From NCBI RefSeq assembly GCF_014205765.1, contig NZ_JACIIZ010000016.1:124001-188000 (forward strand): a DNA stretch of 64,000 nucleotides, in the 5' to 3' direction. The notes under the pieces were generated by a model. It ran no database searches, had not been told where the DNA came from, and saw only the letters and a list, made by a program, of their open reading frames with translations. Below, one piece after another: positions 9,266 to 17,555 of the stretch. The DNA comes from Nitrospirillum iridis. GTDB taxonomy: Bacteria; Pseudomonadota; Alphaproteobacteria; Azospirillales; Azospirillaceae. How positions within the stretch are numbered: the stretch's first letter is position 1; every line of letters starts with the position of its first letter. Made by a program: the position numbers and the translations under genes.

Positions 9266-9976
9266 ATGGCGTCCACGGAAAAGGGCAGGATTCCCGGGAA
9301 CCGTGTTCCCGTCTGGGACCTGCCCATCCGGCTGTTCCACTGGCTGCTGGTGGCCGATCTCGCTGGCCTGTGGTGGACGGCTACCCACGATGATCTGGCC
9401 CTGCACTTCAAGCTGGGCTACGCCGCCCTGGCGCTGCTGCTGTTCCGCCTGTTCTGGGGCGTGGCGGGCAGCGACCAGGCGCGCTTCGCCCGCTTCCTCA
9501 AGGGGCCGGCGGTGGTGCTGCGCCATCTGCGGCACATGGCCATGCCCGGCCCGCTGCCGCCGGAGCGGGGGCACAACGCGTTGGGCGGCTGGGCCGTGGT
9601 CGCCCTGCTGGCGGTGCTGTTGGCCCAGGTGGCCACCGGCCTGTTCGCCGTCGACGATGACGGGATGGAGGAGGGACCGCTGGCCCACCGGGTCAGCGGC
9701 TTCTTGTCCAAATTGGCGCGCCGCCTGCACCACGCCAATTTCAGCCTGATCCAGGTGCTGGTGGCGGTCCACATCGGGGCGGTGCTGCTCTATCTGCTGG
9801 TCAAGCGTGAGAACCTGGTGCGCCCCATGGTCACCGGCTGGAAACGCCTTACCTCCCTGCCGGGGGAGGCTCCGGCGCCGAGGGGTCGCGCCCACGGCTG
9901 GGTGCCGCTGCGGCGGGCGGCGCTGGCGGCGGCGCTGGCGATGGCATTGGTGGCCGGATTGGTCGCCTTCGCCTGA
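9266..9976 (+). CDS. Cytochrome b561-type membrane protein
   Basis: 236 residues with four predicted membrane helices. Early text VPVWDLPIRLFHWLLVADL carries the first haem-ligand histidine, and further histidines are in HFKLGYAAL, HNALGGWAVV and VHIGAVLLYLL, which fits a di-haem b561/Ni-Fe hydrogenase cytochrome b fold. A fifth hydrophobic helix closes the C-terminus (AALAAALAMALVAGLVAFA). The role is probably electron transfer between the quinone pool and the periplasmic cytochrome c' encoded immediately upstream. The start at 9266 gives the conserved N-terminus; upstream frame is the shadow of the previous gene. Confidence 0.9.
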   Translation: MASTEKGRIPGNRVPVWDLPIRLFHWLLVADLAGLWWTATHDDLALHFKLGYAALALLLFRLFWGVAGSDQARFARFLKGPAVVLRHLRHMAMPGPLPPERGHNALGGWAVVALLAVLLAQVATGLFAVDDDGMEEGPLAHRVSGFLSKLARRLHHANFSLIQVLVAVHIGAVLLYLLVKRENLVRPMVTGWKRLTSLPGEAPAPRGRAHGWVPLRRAALAAALAMALVAGLVAFA

Positions 9977-10126
9977 AACCGGGACGATCGGTGCTTGATC
10001 GCGTGGGCGCCACCGGGCTATTCCGGGCCGGTACCCAGTTTCGGGCGGCACCTGGTGTCGATCGGGGGGCTCAAAAAACCGGTGGCCGGGGGCCTGCCGC
10101 CGGGAGAATGGCAAAAGGAACCGACT

Positions 10127-11122
10127 GTGACGCAAAACAAGGTCATTGCCGCCGTCGTCGGCGTGGGCGCTTTGGCGCTGCTGGTCTGGGGCTTGTCCCA
10201 TATGCAGGCCGAGCGCGCCGCGAACCCCGCGCAGAAGTCGGCCCCGGCAACAGCCGAGGCCCCCACCGGCCCCAGCGCCGTTCCCACCTTTGATGTCGTG
10301 CGCGTCAGCCCCGACGGCACTGTGGTCATCGCCGGCCGCGCCATGCCGGGCGCCGTCGTCACCGTCGCCGATGGCGACACGGTGCTGGGCACGGTCACGG
10401 CGGACAAGCATGGCGAATGGGTGCTGACCCCGACCCAGCCGTTGACGGCGGGCTCCCGCACCCTGTCCTTGAAGATGAAGATGGCCGACGGTACGGAAGT
10501 CGCGGCGGATGAGGCGGTGACCCTGGTGGTGCCCGACGCCAAGCGCGATGTCGCCGGCCGCAAGCAGAACGAGACGGGCGCCGCCCTGGCCGTCGTCACC
10601 CCCCGCCGGGGCGGCAGCCGCGTGCTGCAGGCGCCGGGCAAGGGCGACAAGTCGCTGACGGTCGCCATCGACACGGTGGACTACAACCGCGCCGGCGCCG
10701 TCACCGTGGGCGGCGACGCGCCGCCGAAGGCGGAGGTGCAGCTGTACGTGGACAACACCCTGGTGGGCCGCGCCACCGCCGACCTGGCGGGCCGCTGGTC
10801 CATCACCCCGGAACGCCTGCTCGATCCCGGCCGCTACACCCTGCGTGTCGATCAGGTGGGCACGGACGGCAAGGTGGCGGCCCGCGCCGAGGTGACCTTC
10901 GAACGCCAGCCCATCGCCGACAGTGACAGCCGCGCCGTGGTGGTGGTGCCGGGCAACAATCTGTGGACCCTGGCCCGCCACCTCTACGGCGAAGGAATCC
11001 AGTACACCACCATCTTCGAGGCCAACCAGGACCAGATCCGCGATGCCAACCTGATCTATCCCGGCCAGATCTTCATCCTGCCCACGACGGGTGGAGCCAG
11101 CCCAGCGAAAGCTCAGCCATGA
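10127..11122 (+). CDS. LysM-domain protein with bacterial Ig-like repeats
   Basis: 331 residues from a GTG start, preceded by AAAAGGA seven bases upstream. The N-terminus is a single membrane anchor or uncleaved signal (KVIAAVVGVGALALLVWGL). Two Ig-like beta domains follow: one around VVIAGRAMPGAVVTVADGDT, the other around VTVGGDAPPKAEVQLYVDNT. Both end with the same G-E/R-W-x-[LI]-T-P turn. A LysM module forms the C-terminus: VVVVPGNNLWTLARHLYGEG, then YPGQIFILP. LysM binds N-acetylglucosamine chains, so the protein probably sits on peptidoglycan in the periplasm. Its stop overlaps the ATG of the next gene, implying translational coupling. The proteins in this family are common in Rhodospirillales and their exact role is unknown. 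Confidence 0.8.
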   Translation: MTQNKVIAAVVGVGALALLVWGLSHMQAERAANPAQKSAPATAEAPTGPSAVPTFDVVRVSPDGTVVIAGRAMPGAVVTVADGDTVLGTVTADKHGEWVLTPTQPLTAGSRTLSLKMKMADGTEVAADEAVTLVVPDAKRDVAGRKQNETGAALAVVTPRRGGSRVLQAPGKGDKSLTVAIDTVDYNRAGAVTVGGDAPPKAEVQLYVDNTLVGRATADLAGRWSITPERLLDPGRYTLRVDQVGTDGKVAARAEVTFERQPIADSDSRAVVVVPGNNLWTLARHLYGEGIQYTTIFEANQDQIRDANLIYPGQIFILPTTGGASPAKAQP

Positions 11123-11922
11123 CACAGCCCGAATTGACCGGCGACGTGTTTGACGCCTACATGACGACCTACGGTGAGCTTGCGCCCGAATTCCTGAAAC
11201 AGTATGTCCGTGATCACCGCAAGCGTTTCCTGGCAACCCTGCGGGCGCTGCCGCCCGCCGGCGGCCCTGGTGCCCGTGGGCTGGAGATCGGGACTTACGG
11301 CCTGTTTCCCGTGGCCATGCGCCAGATGCTTGGCTATGCCGATGCCGACGGTGTGGTCTACGAGACCAAAGGGGATGTGCCGCTCGTCGACCATCGCCGC
11401 TATCCCTTTGATGGCGAGGAGTATGCGTATCGTACTTTCGACCTGGATGCGGAGCGCACCCGTTTGCCGGTGGCCGATGAAAGTTATGATCTGGTGGTGC
11501 TGGCCGAAGTGCTGGAACACTTCGCGGCCGACCCGTATTTTTGCATCCGCGAGGTCAATCGCATCCTGAAGCCCGGCGGCAAGTTTCTGATCACCACGCC
11601 CAACGTTTGCAGCACGGAGCACATCTTCCGGATTCTGACGCACGACGTGCCGACGTGGTTTTATTTTTACCGCAAGGACCTGTCCAACGATCGCCACAAC
11701 CTGGAATACAGCCCCAAGTTGCTGCGCCAACTCGTGGAGCATGGTGGCTTCACGGTCAATCGGTTATGGACGGAGGTGTTCTGGTCCGGCGACAGGCCGG
11801 AAATCGACCGTCTATTGGATGAGCGGGGCTATTCGCGGGACCTGCGAGGCGACGATATGTTCGTCCTGTGCGAGAAGTCCGGACCGGCGGGGCCATCGTT
11901 CCCGGATTTCCTTTATTTCTGA
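11119..11922 (+). CDS. Class I SAM-dependent methyltransferase
   Basis: 267 residues. Motif I appears as GLEIGTYG, the acidic post-I region as VVYETKGD, and the later motifs as YDLVVLAEVLEHF and EVNRILKPGGKFLITTPN, all typical of a Rossmann methyltransferase of the Methyltransf_11/23 type. The substrate is not evident; the HNLEYSPKLLRQLVEHGGF segment is common in enzymes that act on lipids, quinones or sugar chains. The gene overlaps the preceding LysM gene by 4 bp (ATGA), so the two are probably one operon and the enzyme may work on a cell-envelope substrate. That link is inference. Codons are slightly less GC-rich than average. Confidence 0.85.
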   Translation: MTQPELTGDVFDAYMTTYGELAPEFLKQYVRDHRKRFLATLRALPPAGGPGARGLEIGTYGLFPVAMRQMLGYADADGVVYETKGDVPLVDHRRYPFDGEEYAYRTFDLDAERTRLPVADESYDLVVLAEVLEHFAADPYFCIREVNRILKPGGKFLITTPNVCSTEHIFRILTHDVPTWFYFYRKDLSNDRHNLEYSPKLLRQLVEHGGFTVNRLWTEVFWSGDRPEIDRLLDERGYSRDLRGDDMFVLCEKSGPAGPSFPDFLYF

Positions 11923-11937
11923 TCTGCTTTTGGTGGC

Positions 11938-12402
11938 TTACAAATAGCTGCCGAAGACGCGCAGATAGGGTCGCGCCTCCTGGATGAACTGCACCGTCTC
12001 ATACATCAGGTCGGTCAGGTTGACGTGGCCCGGCACCTCCTGCTGGCCCAGCACCAGGACCTTCTGCTGCTCATCGACGATGAAGCGGGCGGCGCGCAGG
12101 TTGGATGTCGCCCGCAGGATGGCCTGCAGCTTGGCGCGTTTTTCCGGCGCTTCGATGGTGTAAGGCATGAACCCCACCTCGGCCCAGATCTGGAACAGGG
12201 TGCTGTCCTCCTGCGGCGTGATGGACACGTGGAACATCAGGCCGTCCAGATAGAAATGGTGCCGGGAGGGGGAGCGCTGACGGTTCAGCTGGACCGTGCC
12301 ATCCTCGCCGAACAGCAGGGCGTCCTTGCCCAGCGGCATTCCCGCCTGGGTGCTTTGCGCCAAGCCCGCAAGGTTCTGGACTGTGACGATCGCCTGTTCC
12401 AT
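11938..12402 (-). CDS. Conserved hypothetical protein, possible YbjN/CesT-like fold
   Basis: 154 residues from an ATG with GAGAGGG six bases upstream. No signal peptide or membrane helix is seen. It alternates beta strands and helices (LYLDGLMFHVSI-like strand, then TLFQIWAEVGFMPYTIEA, then KLQAILRATSNLRAARFIVD and KVLVLGQQEVP). This is the general pattern of the YbjN / type III chaperone-like superfamily, but I cannot name a specific family. It is convergent with the methyltransferase gene upstream of it, with 15 bp between stops. Function unknown. Confidence 0.55.
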   Translation of the reverse strand: MEQAIVTVQNLAGLAQSTQAGMPLGKDALLFGEDGTVQLNRQRSPSRHHFYLDGLMFHVSITPQEDSTLFQIWAEVGFMPYTIEAPEKRAKLQAILRATSNLRAARFIVDEQQKVLVLGQQEVPGHVNLTDLMYETVQFIQEARPYLRVFGSYL

Positions 12403-12648
12403 GAACGCCCTCTCAACCCACGCGGTCTGGCGGCGGGATGAACCACCTTGCAGTTCAACAGCCAAACCAATCGCCGTCATGCTTAACCTCTGGTGCCACC
12501 GGCCGTCCACACCAATCCCCCAAATGGGATGGCGCGCGCCCTATCGCCAAGGCGCGTCGTCTGGCGCGCTGGACGGGAGCATATCGGCAGAAGGACTAAC
12601 AAGAAGTAACTGAGACGGTCCTGGTGGCCGATTTGGGAGGTGCTGAAG

Positions 12649-13878
12649 ATGGGCGGGACGGATGCGGAGGTGCTGGTGGTGGGCGCGGGTCCCACGGGCC
12701 TGGTGCTGGCGGCCATGCTGGGGCGCGTCGGCGTCGCCGTCCGGGTGATCGACAAGGCGGCGGGCCGCTCGCGCAAATCCAAGGCGCTGGGCGTGCATGC
12801 CGGCACGCTTGAGGCCCTGTCGGACGTGTTCGGTGCCGGCCTGCCGGCCCGCATGGTGGCAACGGGCCAACCGGTGCGCACCGTCCGCTTCCATCTGGAT
12901 GCCCGGCCGCCTATCGCGGTGGATCTGGGCGCGCTGCCCAGCCCCTATAACTTCGTCCTGGTGCTGCCGCAGGGGGAAACGGAGCGACTGCTGGCGGAAC
13001 AGGCGGCGGCCCAGGGCGTGACCGTGGGCTGGCGGCAGGAACTGACCGGCCTGGCGCAGGACCGGGACGGTGTGCGCTGTGCCATCCGTCACCCGGACGG
13101 CACCCATGAGACGGTGCGTGCGGCCTATGTCGTCGGCTGCGACGGCGCCCATAGCGCCGTGCGCCATCAGGTGGGCGCGACCTTCGCCGGCGGCTCCTAC
13201 CCCGGCACCTTCCTGCTGGCTGACGTGGTCCTGGACTGGGAGTTGGGCCGCGACTCCGTGCGCTTCTTCAGCACGGAGGCGGGGGCCATGGCCTTTTTCC
13301 CCCTGCGCGATCCGGACCGGCCGGGCCTGTGCCGCCTGGTGGTGATCCCCAAGGGTGACGTGCCGGCGGCCGATGCCGACATCGACCTGGTCGACTTCGC
13401 CGCCCTGGCCCGCACCGTCACCGGCCTGCCCCTGGTGCTGGGGGAGGCGACGTGGCTGACCCGCTTCACCATCCACCACCGCATGGTGGAACGGTTGCGC
13501 CATGGCCGGGTCTTCCTGGCGGGCGACGCCGCCCATATCCACAGCCCGGCCGGCGGCCAGGGCATGAACACCGGCATCCAGGACGCCTTGAACCTGGGGG
13601 CACGGCTGACCGAGGTGCTGCGCCGGGGCGGGAGCGACGATGTCCTGGATCGCTATGCCCAGGACCGGCTGCCGGTGGCGCGCCGGGTGTTGCGCGGCAC
13701 GGACCTGATCTCGCGCGTGGGGCTGATGGCGGACGGCTGGTGGGGGCGACTGCTGCGCCGCCACCTCCTGCCCTGGGTGATCGGCAACCGCGCCCTGCAG
13801 CGACGCATCGCCCTGGGGCTGTCGCAACTGCCGGTCTCACGGCGGGAACGGCCGGTGCGGCTGGGGGCCATGCGCTAG
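12649..13878 (+). CDS. FAD-dependent aromatic-ring hydroxylase-like monooxygenase
   Basis: 409 residues with all three flavin-monooxygenase signatures of the PheA/TfdB/UbiH-like group. The dinucleotide fold is VLVVGAGPTGLVLAAMLGR at the N-terminus, the NADPH-linked DG motif is VVGCDGAHSAVRHQVGA, and the second FAD motif is GRVFLAGDAAHIHSPAGGQG followed by MNTGIQDALNLG. Such enzymes hydroxylate phenolic or polyketide rings using NAD(P)H and oxygen; the substrate cannot be read from sequence. The ATG at 12649 has GGGAGG eight bases upstream; a GTG three codons earlier is the alternative. Its stop shares four bases with the stop of the convergent WYL regulator gene, so the two genes abut tail to tail. 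Confidence 0.88.
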   Translation: MGGTDAEVLVVGAGPTGLVLAAMLGRVGVAVRVIDKAAGRSRKSKALGVHAGTLEALSDVFGAGLPARMVATGQPVRTVRFHLDARPPIAVDLGALPSPYNFVLVLPQGETERLLAEQAAAQGVTVGWRQELTGLAQDRDGVRCAIRHPDGTHETVRAAYVVGCDGAHSAVRHQVGATFAGGSYPGTFLLADVVLDWELGRDSVRFFSTEAGAMAFFPLRDPDRPGLCRLVVIPKGDVPAADADIDLVDFAALARTVTGLPLVLGEATWLTRFTIHHRMVERLRHGRVFLAGDAAHIHSPAGGQGMNTGIQDALNLGARLTEVLRRGGSDDVLDRYAQDRLPVARRVLRGTDLISRVGLMADGWWGRLLRRHLLPWVIGNRALQRRIALGLSQLPVSRRERPVRLGAMR

Positions 13879-14594
13879 CCGTGTTCGACGCCGCCAGCGA
13901 TCTCCCGTGCCACGGCTTCACCCTTGGCGCGGCGGAAGTCCGCCAGGCGCTTGCCGGGCTCATCCCGGAAGGTGTCGTCCAGCACCGCCGATCGCCGCAG
14001 CCGATCCAGGCGGAAACAGCGGAAGTCCGCCTTGTCCTCACACCAGGCGATCAGCAACCAGACGGGTCCGAAGAAGCTGAGCGACAGGGGCCTCACCGTT
14101 CGGTCGCTCATCGTGCCGTTCAGGGTCTCATAGGTGATGCGCAGGTAGCGGCGCTGCTGCGCGGCCCGCTTCAGTTGCAGCAGGTCGATGGCCGGCGGCT
14201 GGCGGGTCACCCAGGGCGGTGCCCATAGGATCTCGCGCTGGGCGCTGTCGCGGGCGGCCTTGGGCAACACCGCGCGGATCTTGGTGAGCGCCATCTCCGC
14301 TTGTGCCGCCAGGGCGCCGTCGCTCCAGATGCTCAACACGCGGGCGCCGAACGCCAGGATCTCCGCTTCATCCTCCGTCAGTGTGAGGGGCGGCAGGAAA
14401 TAGCCCTGGCCCAGGCTGAAGCCCACGCCGGCCTCCCCCCGAATGGGAACGCCGGCGGCCAGCAGCGCCTCGATATCGCGATAGACGGTGCGGGTGGAAA
14501 CCTCCAGCGCCTCGGCCAGTATGGCGGCGGTCACCACCGGGCGGCCCCGCAGCAGGTCCAGCAGCATCAACACCCTCTCCGCCCGACGCGCCAT
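13875..14594 (-). CDS. YafY-type HTH and WYL domain transcriptional regulator
   Basis: 239 residues. An N-terminal HTH_11 winged helix (MARRAERVLMLLDLLRGRPV, then VSTRTVYRDIEALLAAGVPI) is followed by a WYL domain at roughly residues 135-200 (YLRITYETLNGTMSDRTVRP, WLLIAWCEDKADFRCFRLDR). The WYL pocket commonly senses nucleic acids or small ligands; members near metabolic genes act as repressors. It is convergent with the monooxygenase gene and divergent from the DUF4287 gene, with 103 bp between starts, so either of those could be its target. The final codon overlaps the monooxygenase stop through the palindrome CTAG. Confidence 0.9.
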   Translation of the reverse strand: MARRAERVLMLLDLLRGRPVVTAAILAEALEVSTRTVYRDIEALLAAGVPIRGEAGVGFSLGQGYFLPPLTLTEDEAEILAFGARVLSIWSDGALAAQAEMALTKIRAVLPKAARDSAQREILWAPPWVTRQPPAIDLLQLKRAAQQRRYLRITYETLNGTMSDRTVRPLSLSFFGPVWLLIAWCEDKADFRCFRLDRLRRSAVLDDTFRDEPGKRLADFRRAKGEAVAREIAGGVEHG

Positions 14595-14697
14595 CTTGCC
14601 ACCATGCTGTCAACAGCCTGATCCTAGAATGCACGATAGCGGTGGCCCCCGGAAACATCCGGGGGTGTGGACCAAAGACAACCGGGAGGGCGCAGCC

Positions 14698-15255
14698 ATG
14701 GCGTCGGTGGAAGACGCGGTCGCGACATTGGAACGAAACATCGAGGCGGCGTCGGGCCAGCCTGTCGCCGTCTGGGTGGAGCGCATCCGGGCGCGCGGTT
14801 TGGTCAAGCACGGGGAAATGGTGGCGTGGCTGAAGGCGGACCATGGGTTCGGCCATGGCTACGCCAATCATGTGGCCAAGTGCGCGCTCACCGCCGCCGT
14901 GCCCCGCTCGGCTGACGACCCGGTGGCGCACCTGTTCGAGGGCAAGCTGGAACTGCGTCCCCTCTATGACGCCTTGGTGGCCGCCGCCGCCCGTTTTGGG
15001 GCCGATGTCGAGGTCGCGCCGAAGAAAGCCAATGTCAGCCTGCGCCGACGCAAGCAGTTCGCCCTGATTCAACCCACGACGCGCACCCGCGTCGATCTGG
15101 GCCTGATCTTGAAGACGCAGGCGCCGGCCGGGCGGCTGGAAGCCTCGGGCAGCTTCAACGCCATGTTCACCCACCGGGTGAAGCTGTCCACGCCGGCCGA
15201 TCTGGATGCCGAGGTGCTGGGCTGGCTACGGGAGGCGTATGATGAGGCGGTTTGA
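14698..15255 (+). CDS. DUF4287/DUF5655 protein
   Basis: 185 residues from an ATG with GGGAGGG seven bases upstream. The N-terminal 60 residues (VEDAVATLERNIEAASGQPV, VWVERIRARGLVKHGEMVAW, HGFGHGYANHVA) match DUF4287. The rest (PLYDALVAAAARFGADVEVA, KKANVSLRRRKQFALIQP, RVDLGLILK) matches DUF5655, a predicted nucleic-acid-associated or metal-independent fold of unknown role. It overlaps the following gene by 14 bp, suggesting one transcript. Confidence 0.8.
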   Translation: MASVEDAVATLERNIEAASGQPVAVWVERIRARGLVKHGEMVAWLKADHGFGHGYANHVAKCALTAAVPRSADDPVAHLFEGKLELRPLYDALVAAAARFGADVEVAPKKANVSLRRRKQFALIQPTTRTRVDLGLILKTQAPAGRLEASGSFNAMFTHRVKLSTPADLDAEVLGWLREAYDEAV

Positions 15256-15760
15256 CCGGCAACGGATTGGCGCGGCCCTGCTGGCGTTGGCGCTGACCGT
15301 CATGGCCGACAGGGCGTGCGCGGTGGAAGCCCTGGCGTCGCTGTCCTTCTTGACCGGGCACTGGGATGCGGAGCGGGGGCCGGTCACCGCCCCTAACCGG
15401 GGTGGCACCTCTGACATCGGGCCGGATCTGAACGGTGCCATCCTGGTGCGCCGGGACAGGACGCATATGCCCGATGGCGGCGACCTGGACATGATGATGA
15501 CCGTCTATGTTGAGGACGGACGCCTGCGCGCCGATTTCTTCGATTCGGCGGGACATGTGATCCACTATCATGTGTCAGAGTTGACACCGGGCCGGCGCGT
15601 CCAGTTCGTCAATGACCCGGTGCCAGAGGCGCCGGGTTTCCGGCTGACCTATACGGAGGCGGACGCCGCCCACTTGTCGGTTCGATTTGAGATCGCCCCG
15701 CCGGGCCCGCGGCCGACCTTCGCGGTCTTTGCCGAGGGAACCTTGTCACGCCGCCCGTAA
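15242..15760 (+). CDS. Secreted protein with a lipocalin-like FLxGxW start
   Basis: 172 residues. A signal peptide (MRRFDRQRIGAALLALALTV, cleavage near ACAVEA) precedes a beta-rich domain that opens LSFLTGHWDAERG, the FLxGxW type of start seen in DUF1579/THAP4-like and other lipocalin-like barrels. I cannot fix the family. It lies in the periplasm or is exported. GGGAGG precedes the twin ATG codons at 15239 and 15242; I chose the second for spacing. It overlaps the DUF4287 gene and probably shares its transcript. Confidence 0.6.
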   Translation: MRRFDRQRIGAALLALALTVMADRACAVEALASLSFLTGHWDAERGPVTAPNRGGTSDIGPDLNGAILVRRDRTHMPDGGDLDMMMTVYVEDGRLRADFFDSAGHVIHYHVSELTPGRRVQFVNDPVPEAPGFRLTYTEADAAHLSVRFEIAPPGPRPTFAVFAEGTLSRRP

Positions 15761-15878
15761 TGGGGGCTGCGCCCGCATTCTTTTTCGTGCATGCCGGGTG
15801 CCCGCCTGTAGGGGCTATGTTCGGGGCGGGGGCGCCGGTATACAGGGCCTGAACAGTCCTTCAGCAGGATGGCAACCC

Positions 15879-16382
15879 GTGGTCAGACGCGTTTACACCC
15901 GCAAGGAAGTGGTGGGCCTGCTGGAGGCGCTCGAGCGCCAGTCGCGGGAATCGACCCAGCTCGCCAAGCAAGCGGAGGCTGCGGCCGCGCGCGACAGCTT
16001 CGAGGCCTACAACGCCTTCCGCAATAAGGTCGGGGAGTTCCGCGCCCTGTGCATCCTGGTGGAGGGCCGCCTGCGCAGCATGGAGGGTAACGTCGATGAT
16101 ATGCGCGAACGCTACGCCCAGCTGGACACCCTGATGCTGAGCCTGCTGGTGCGGGCCAGCATGCGCTTTTTCTTCGTGCTGTCGGCCAAGACGGTGCTGC
16201 CGCTGGGCGCCCGCGAAATCTTCGTGACCGAGCTGCGCAGCCTCTATGACGCCAGTGAGAAGCTGCGCAAGCCGGAATACGCCAACCGCCTGAACGAATC
16301 GATCCGCGGCGAGCTGGAGACGGCGGAGATGATCCTGGAAGAGATCATCGACAAGGCGCCGTCCATGCTGCAGTTCAGCTGA
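15879..16382 (+). CDS. Conserved hypothetical coiled-coil protein
   Basis: 167 residues from a GTG (AGGA nine bases upstream) that gives MVRRVYTRKEVVGLLEALER. Nearly the whole chain is predicted helical: a first coiled coil to residue 70, a hydrophobic centre (LMLSLLVRASMRFFFVLSAK) and a second helical pair (ELRSLYDASEKLRKPEYANR, LETAEMILEEIIDK). No catalytic motif is visible. Function unknown. It overlaps the convergent DUF2189 gene by 8 bp at the 3' end. Confidence 0.6.
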   Translation: MVRRVYTRKEVVGLLEALERQSRESTQLAKQAEAAAARDSFEAYNAFRNKVGEFRALCILVEGRLRSMEGNVDDMRERYAQLDTLMLSLLVRASMRFFFVLSAKTVLPLGAREIFVTELRSLYDASEKLRKPEYANRLNESIRGELETAEMILEEIIDKAPSMLQFS

Positions 16383-17199
16383 GGGCGCCGCCGGCCGCGC
16401 CCGTCGCGGCGGGCAGGCGCACCACGTCGCGATAGGCGTGCCAGCTGGCGTGCCCGATCAGGGGCAGCAGCGGGATCAGGCCGACGAACAGCGTGGCCAT
16501 GCCCACCGCCACGGCGCCGGAGATCAGCCCCGCCCACAACAGCATGGCACCCGGGCTGGCGCGCACCGCCGTCACGCTGGTGGCGACGGCCATGAAGACA
16601 CCGACGTCGCGGTCCAGCAGCATGGGCAAGGTGACCACGCTGATGGTGAATGTGGCCAGCGCCAACGCCGCCCCCAGCACCGTGCCCACCACCAGGAAGG
16701 GCAGGGCCGCCGGCGTCAGCAGGACGGCGGCCACCCCCTCCGGACCGGCGTGCGCCCCGCCCAGCAGCAGGGCGTAAAGCAGGGTTGCCAGCCGAACCCA
16801 GAACAGGTGCACCAGCAGCAGCACGATTCCAAAGGCGGCGATGGAGGGCAGGTTGCCCCGCCAGGCGACCAGGCAGGCATGGGCGTCGGGCGGTAGCCCC
16901 TGTTCCTGGCGGCGGGATGATTCGTAGAAGGTCACGGCCAGCAGGGGCGCCAGCAGCATGAAGCCGCCGGTGAGCGGCAGCAGCAACGCCAGCCAGCCGT
17001 TCAGGAGCGCCAGGGCCGTGGCCAGGAAGCCCACCCCCGCCAGCGCGAGGCCGTAGCCCAGGCTGATGGACGGCGTGGCCGCCAGATCGGCCGCCCCCCG
17101 TTGCAGCCATAGCCACGGCCGGTCGACCGGGACCCGCCGCACGGCGGGAGAGGGGGTGCTGAAAACCGGAACCAGGGATTCTTCCGTCGTCGCCGTCAT
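16375..17199 (-). CDS. DUF2189 multi-pass membrane protein (copy 1)
   Basis: 274 residues with about six membrane helices and the DUF2189 signatures: PWLWLQRGAADLAATPSISL, GFMLLAPLLAVTFYESSRRQ, LPMLLDRDVGVFMAVATSVT and the C-terminal GHASWHAYRDVV. The family is of unknown function and in alphaproteobacteria is often found near respiratory oxidase genes, which fits its position here, divergent from ccoN. The ATG at 17199 has AAGGA five bases upstream. The FNR/FixK-like box at 17334 lies about 135 bp from its start and could serve both directions. A paralogue with the same signatures occurs at 52966-53835. Confidence 0.85.
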   Translation of the reverse strand: MTATTEESLVPVFSTPSPAVRRVPVDRPWLWLQRGAADLAATPSISLGYGLALAGVGFLATALALLNGWLALLLPLTGGFMLLAPLLAVTFYESSRRQEQGLPPDAHACLVAWRGNLPSIAAFGIVLLLVHLFWVRLATLLYALLLGGAHAGPEGVAAVLLTPAALPFLVVGTVLGAALALATFTISVVTLPMLLDRDVGVFMAVATSVTAVRASPGAMLLWAGLISGAVAVGMATLFVGLIPLLPLIGHASWHAYRDVVRLPAATGAAGGALS

Positions 17200-17555
17200 G
17201 GTCGTCCTTCCGCCCAAAGCCGCCACAGGTTGCAAGCCAACCACCGTGTGAAGCGGTTATCAAGCGCCCTTGTCGCCGGGCCCTCCGCTTTCCGTCACTC
17301 ACCCAACCATACGCCAAGCGGATGGATGGCGGCTTGACGCAGGTCAATGCGGTTGGGTGTGCCCGCTATCACAGTGCCAACACTGTAGGAGCATCGGCGC
17401 CGTCGCCCGACGGATAACGCCTGGGAAAGCTGCCGGGGAGGCCCCCGGGGGGGAACCCAGGCATCACCGATGCCCGCAATCGTTGTCTTGAGAGCCTTTA
17501 GGTCCGGGGTCGCACCCGGGCCGAGAGCCGCTTGAGCCCATATTCGGGGGGTGTC
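17200..17555. promoter_or_regulatory. 356-bp divergent intergenic region between DUF2189 and ccoN
   Basis: No coding frame is supported here. It contains the FNR/FixK-like box at 17334-17347 and must hold the promoters of both the DUF2189 gene and the ccoNOQP operon. The remaining sequence is GC-rich, with a G-rich run just before ccoN that probably supplies its ribosome binding site. Confidence 0.5.
17334..17347. promoter_or_regulatory. FNR/FixK-like box upstream of ccoN
   Basis: The sequence TTGACGCAGGTCAA has two perfectly complementary half-sites (TTGAC and GTCAA) four bases apart. This is the spacing and form of FNR, FixK and Anr operators (TTGAT-N4-ATCAA consensus). cbb3 oxidase operons are classically switched on by these regulators at low oxygen. 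The box is 209 bp upstream of the ccoN start, implying a long leader. Confidence 0.7.

Noticed and set aside
9122-11236. A 704-codon minus-strand frame
   Set aside because: It is antisense to the cytochrome b561 and LysM genes, both strongly supported.
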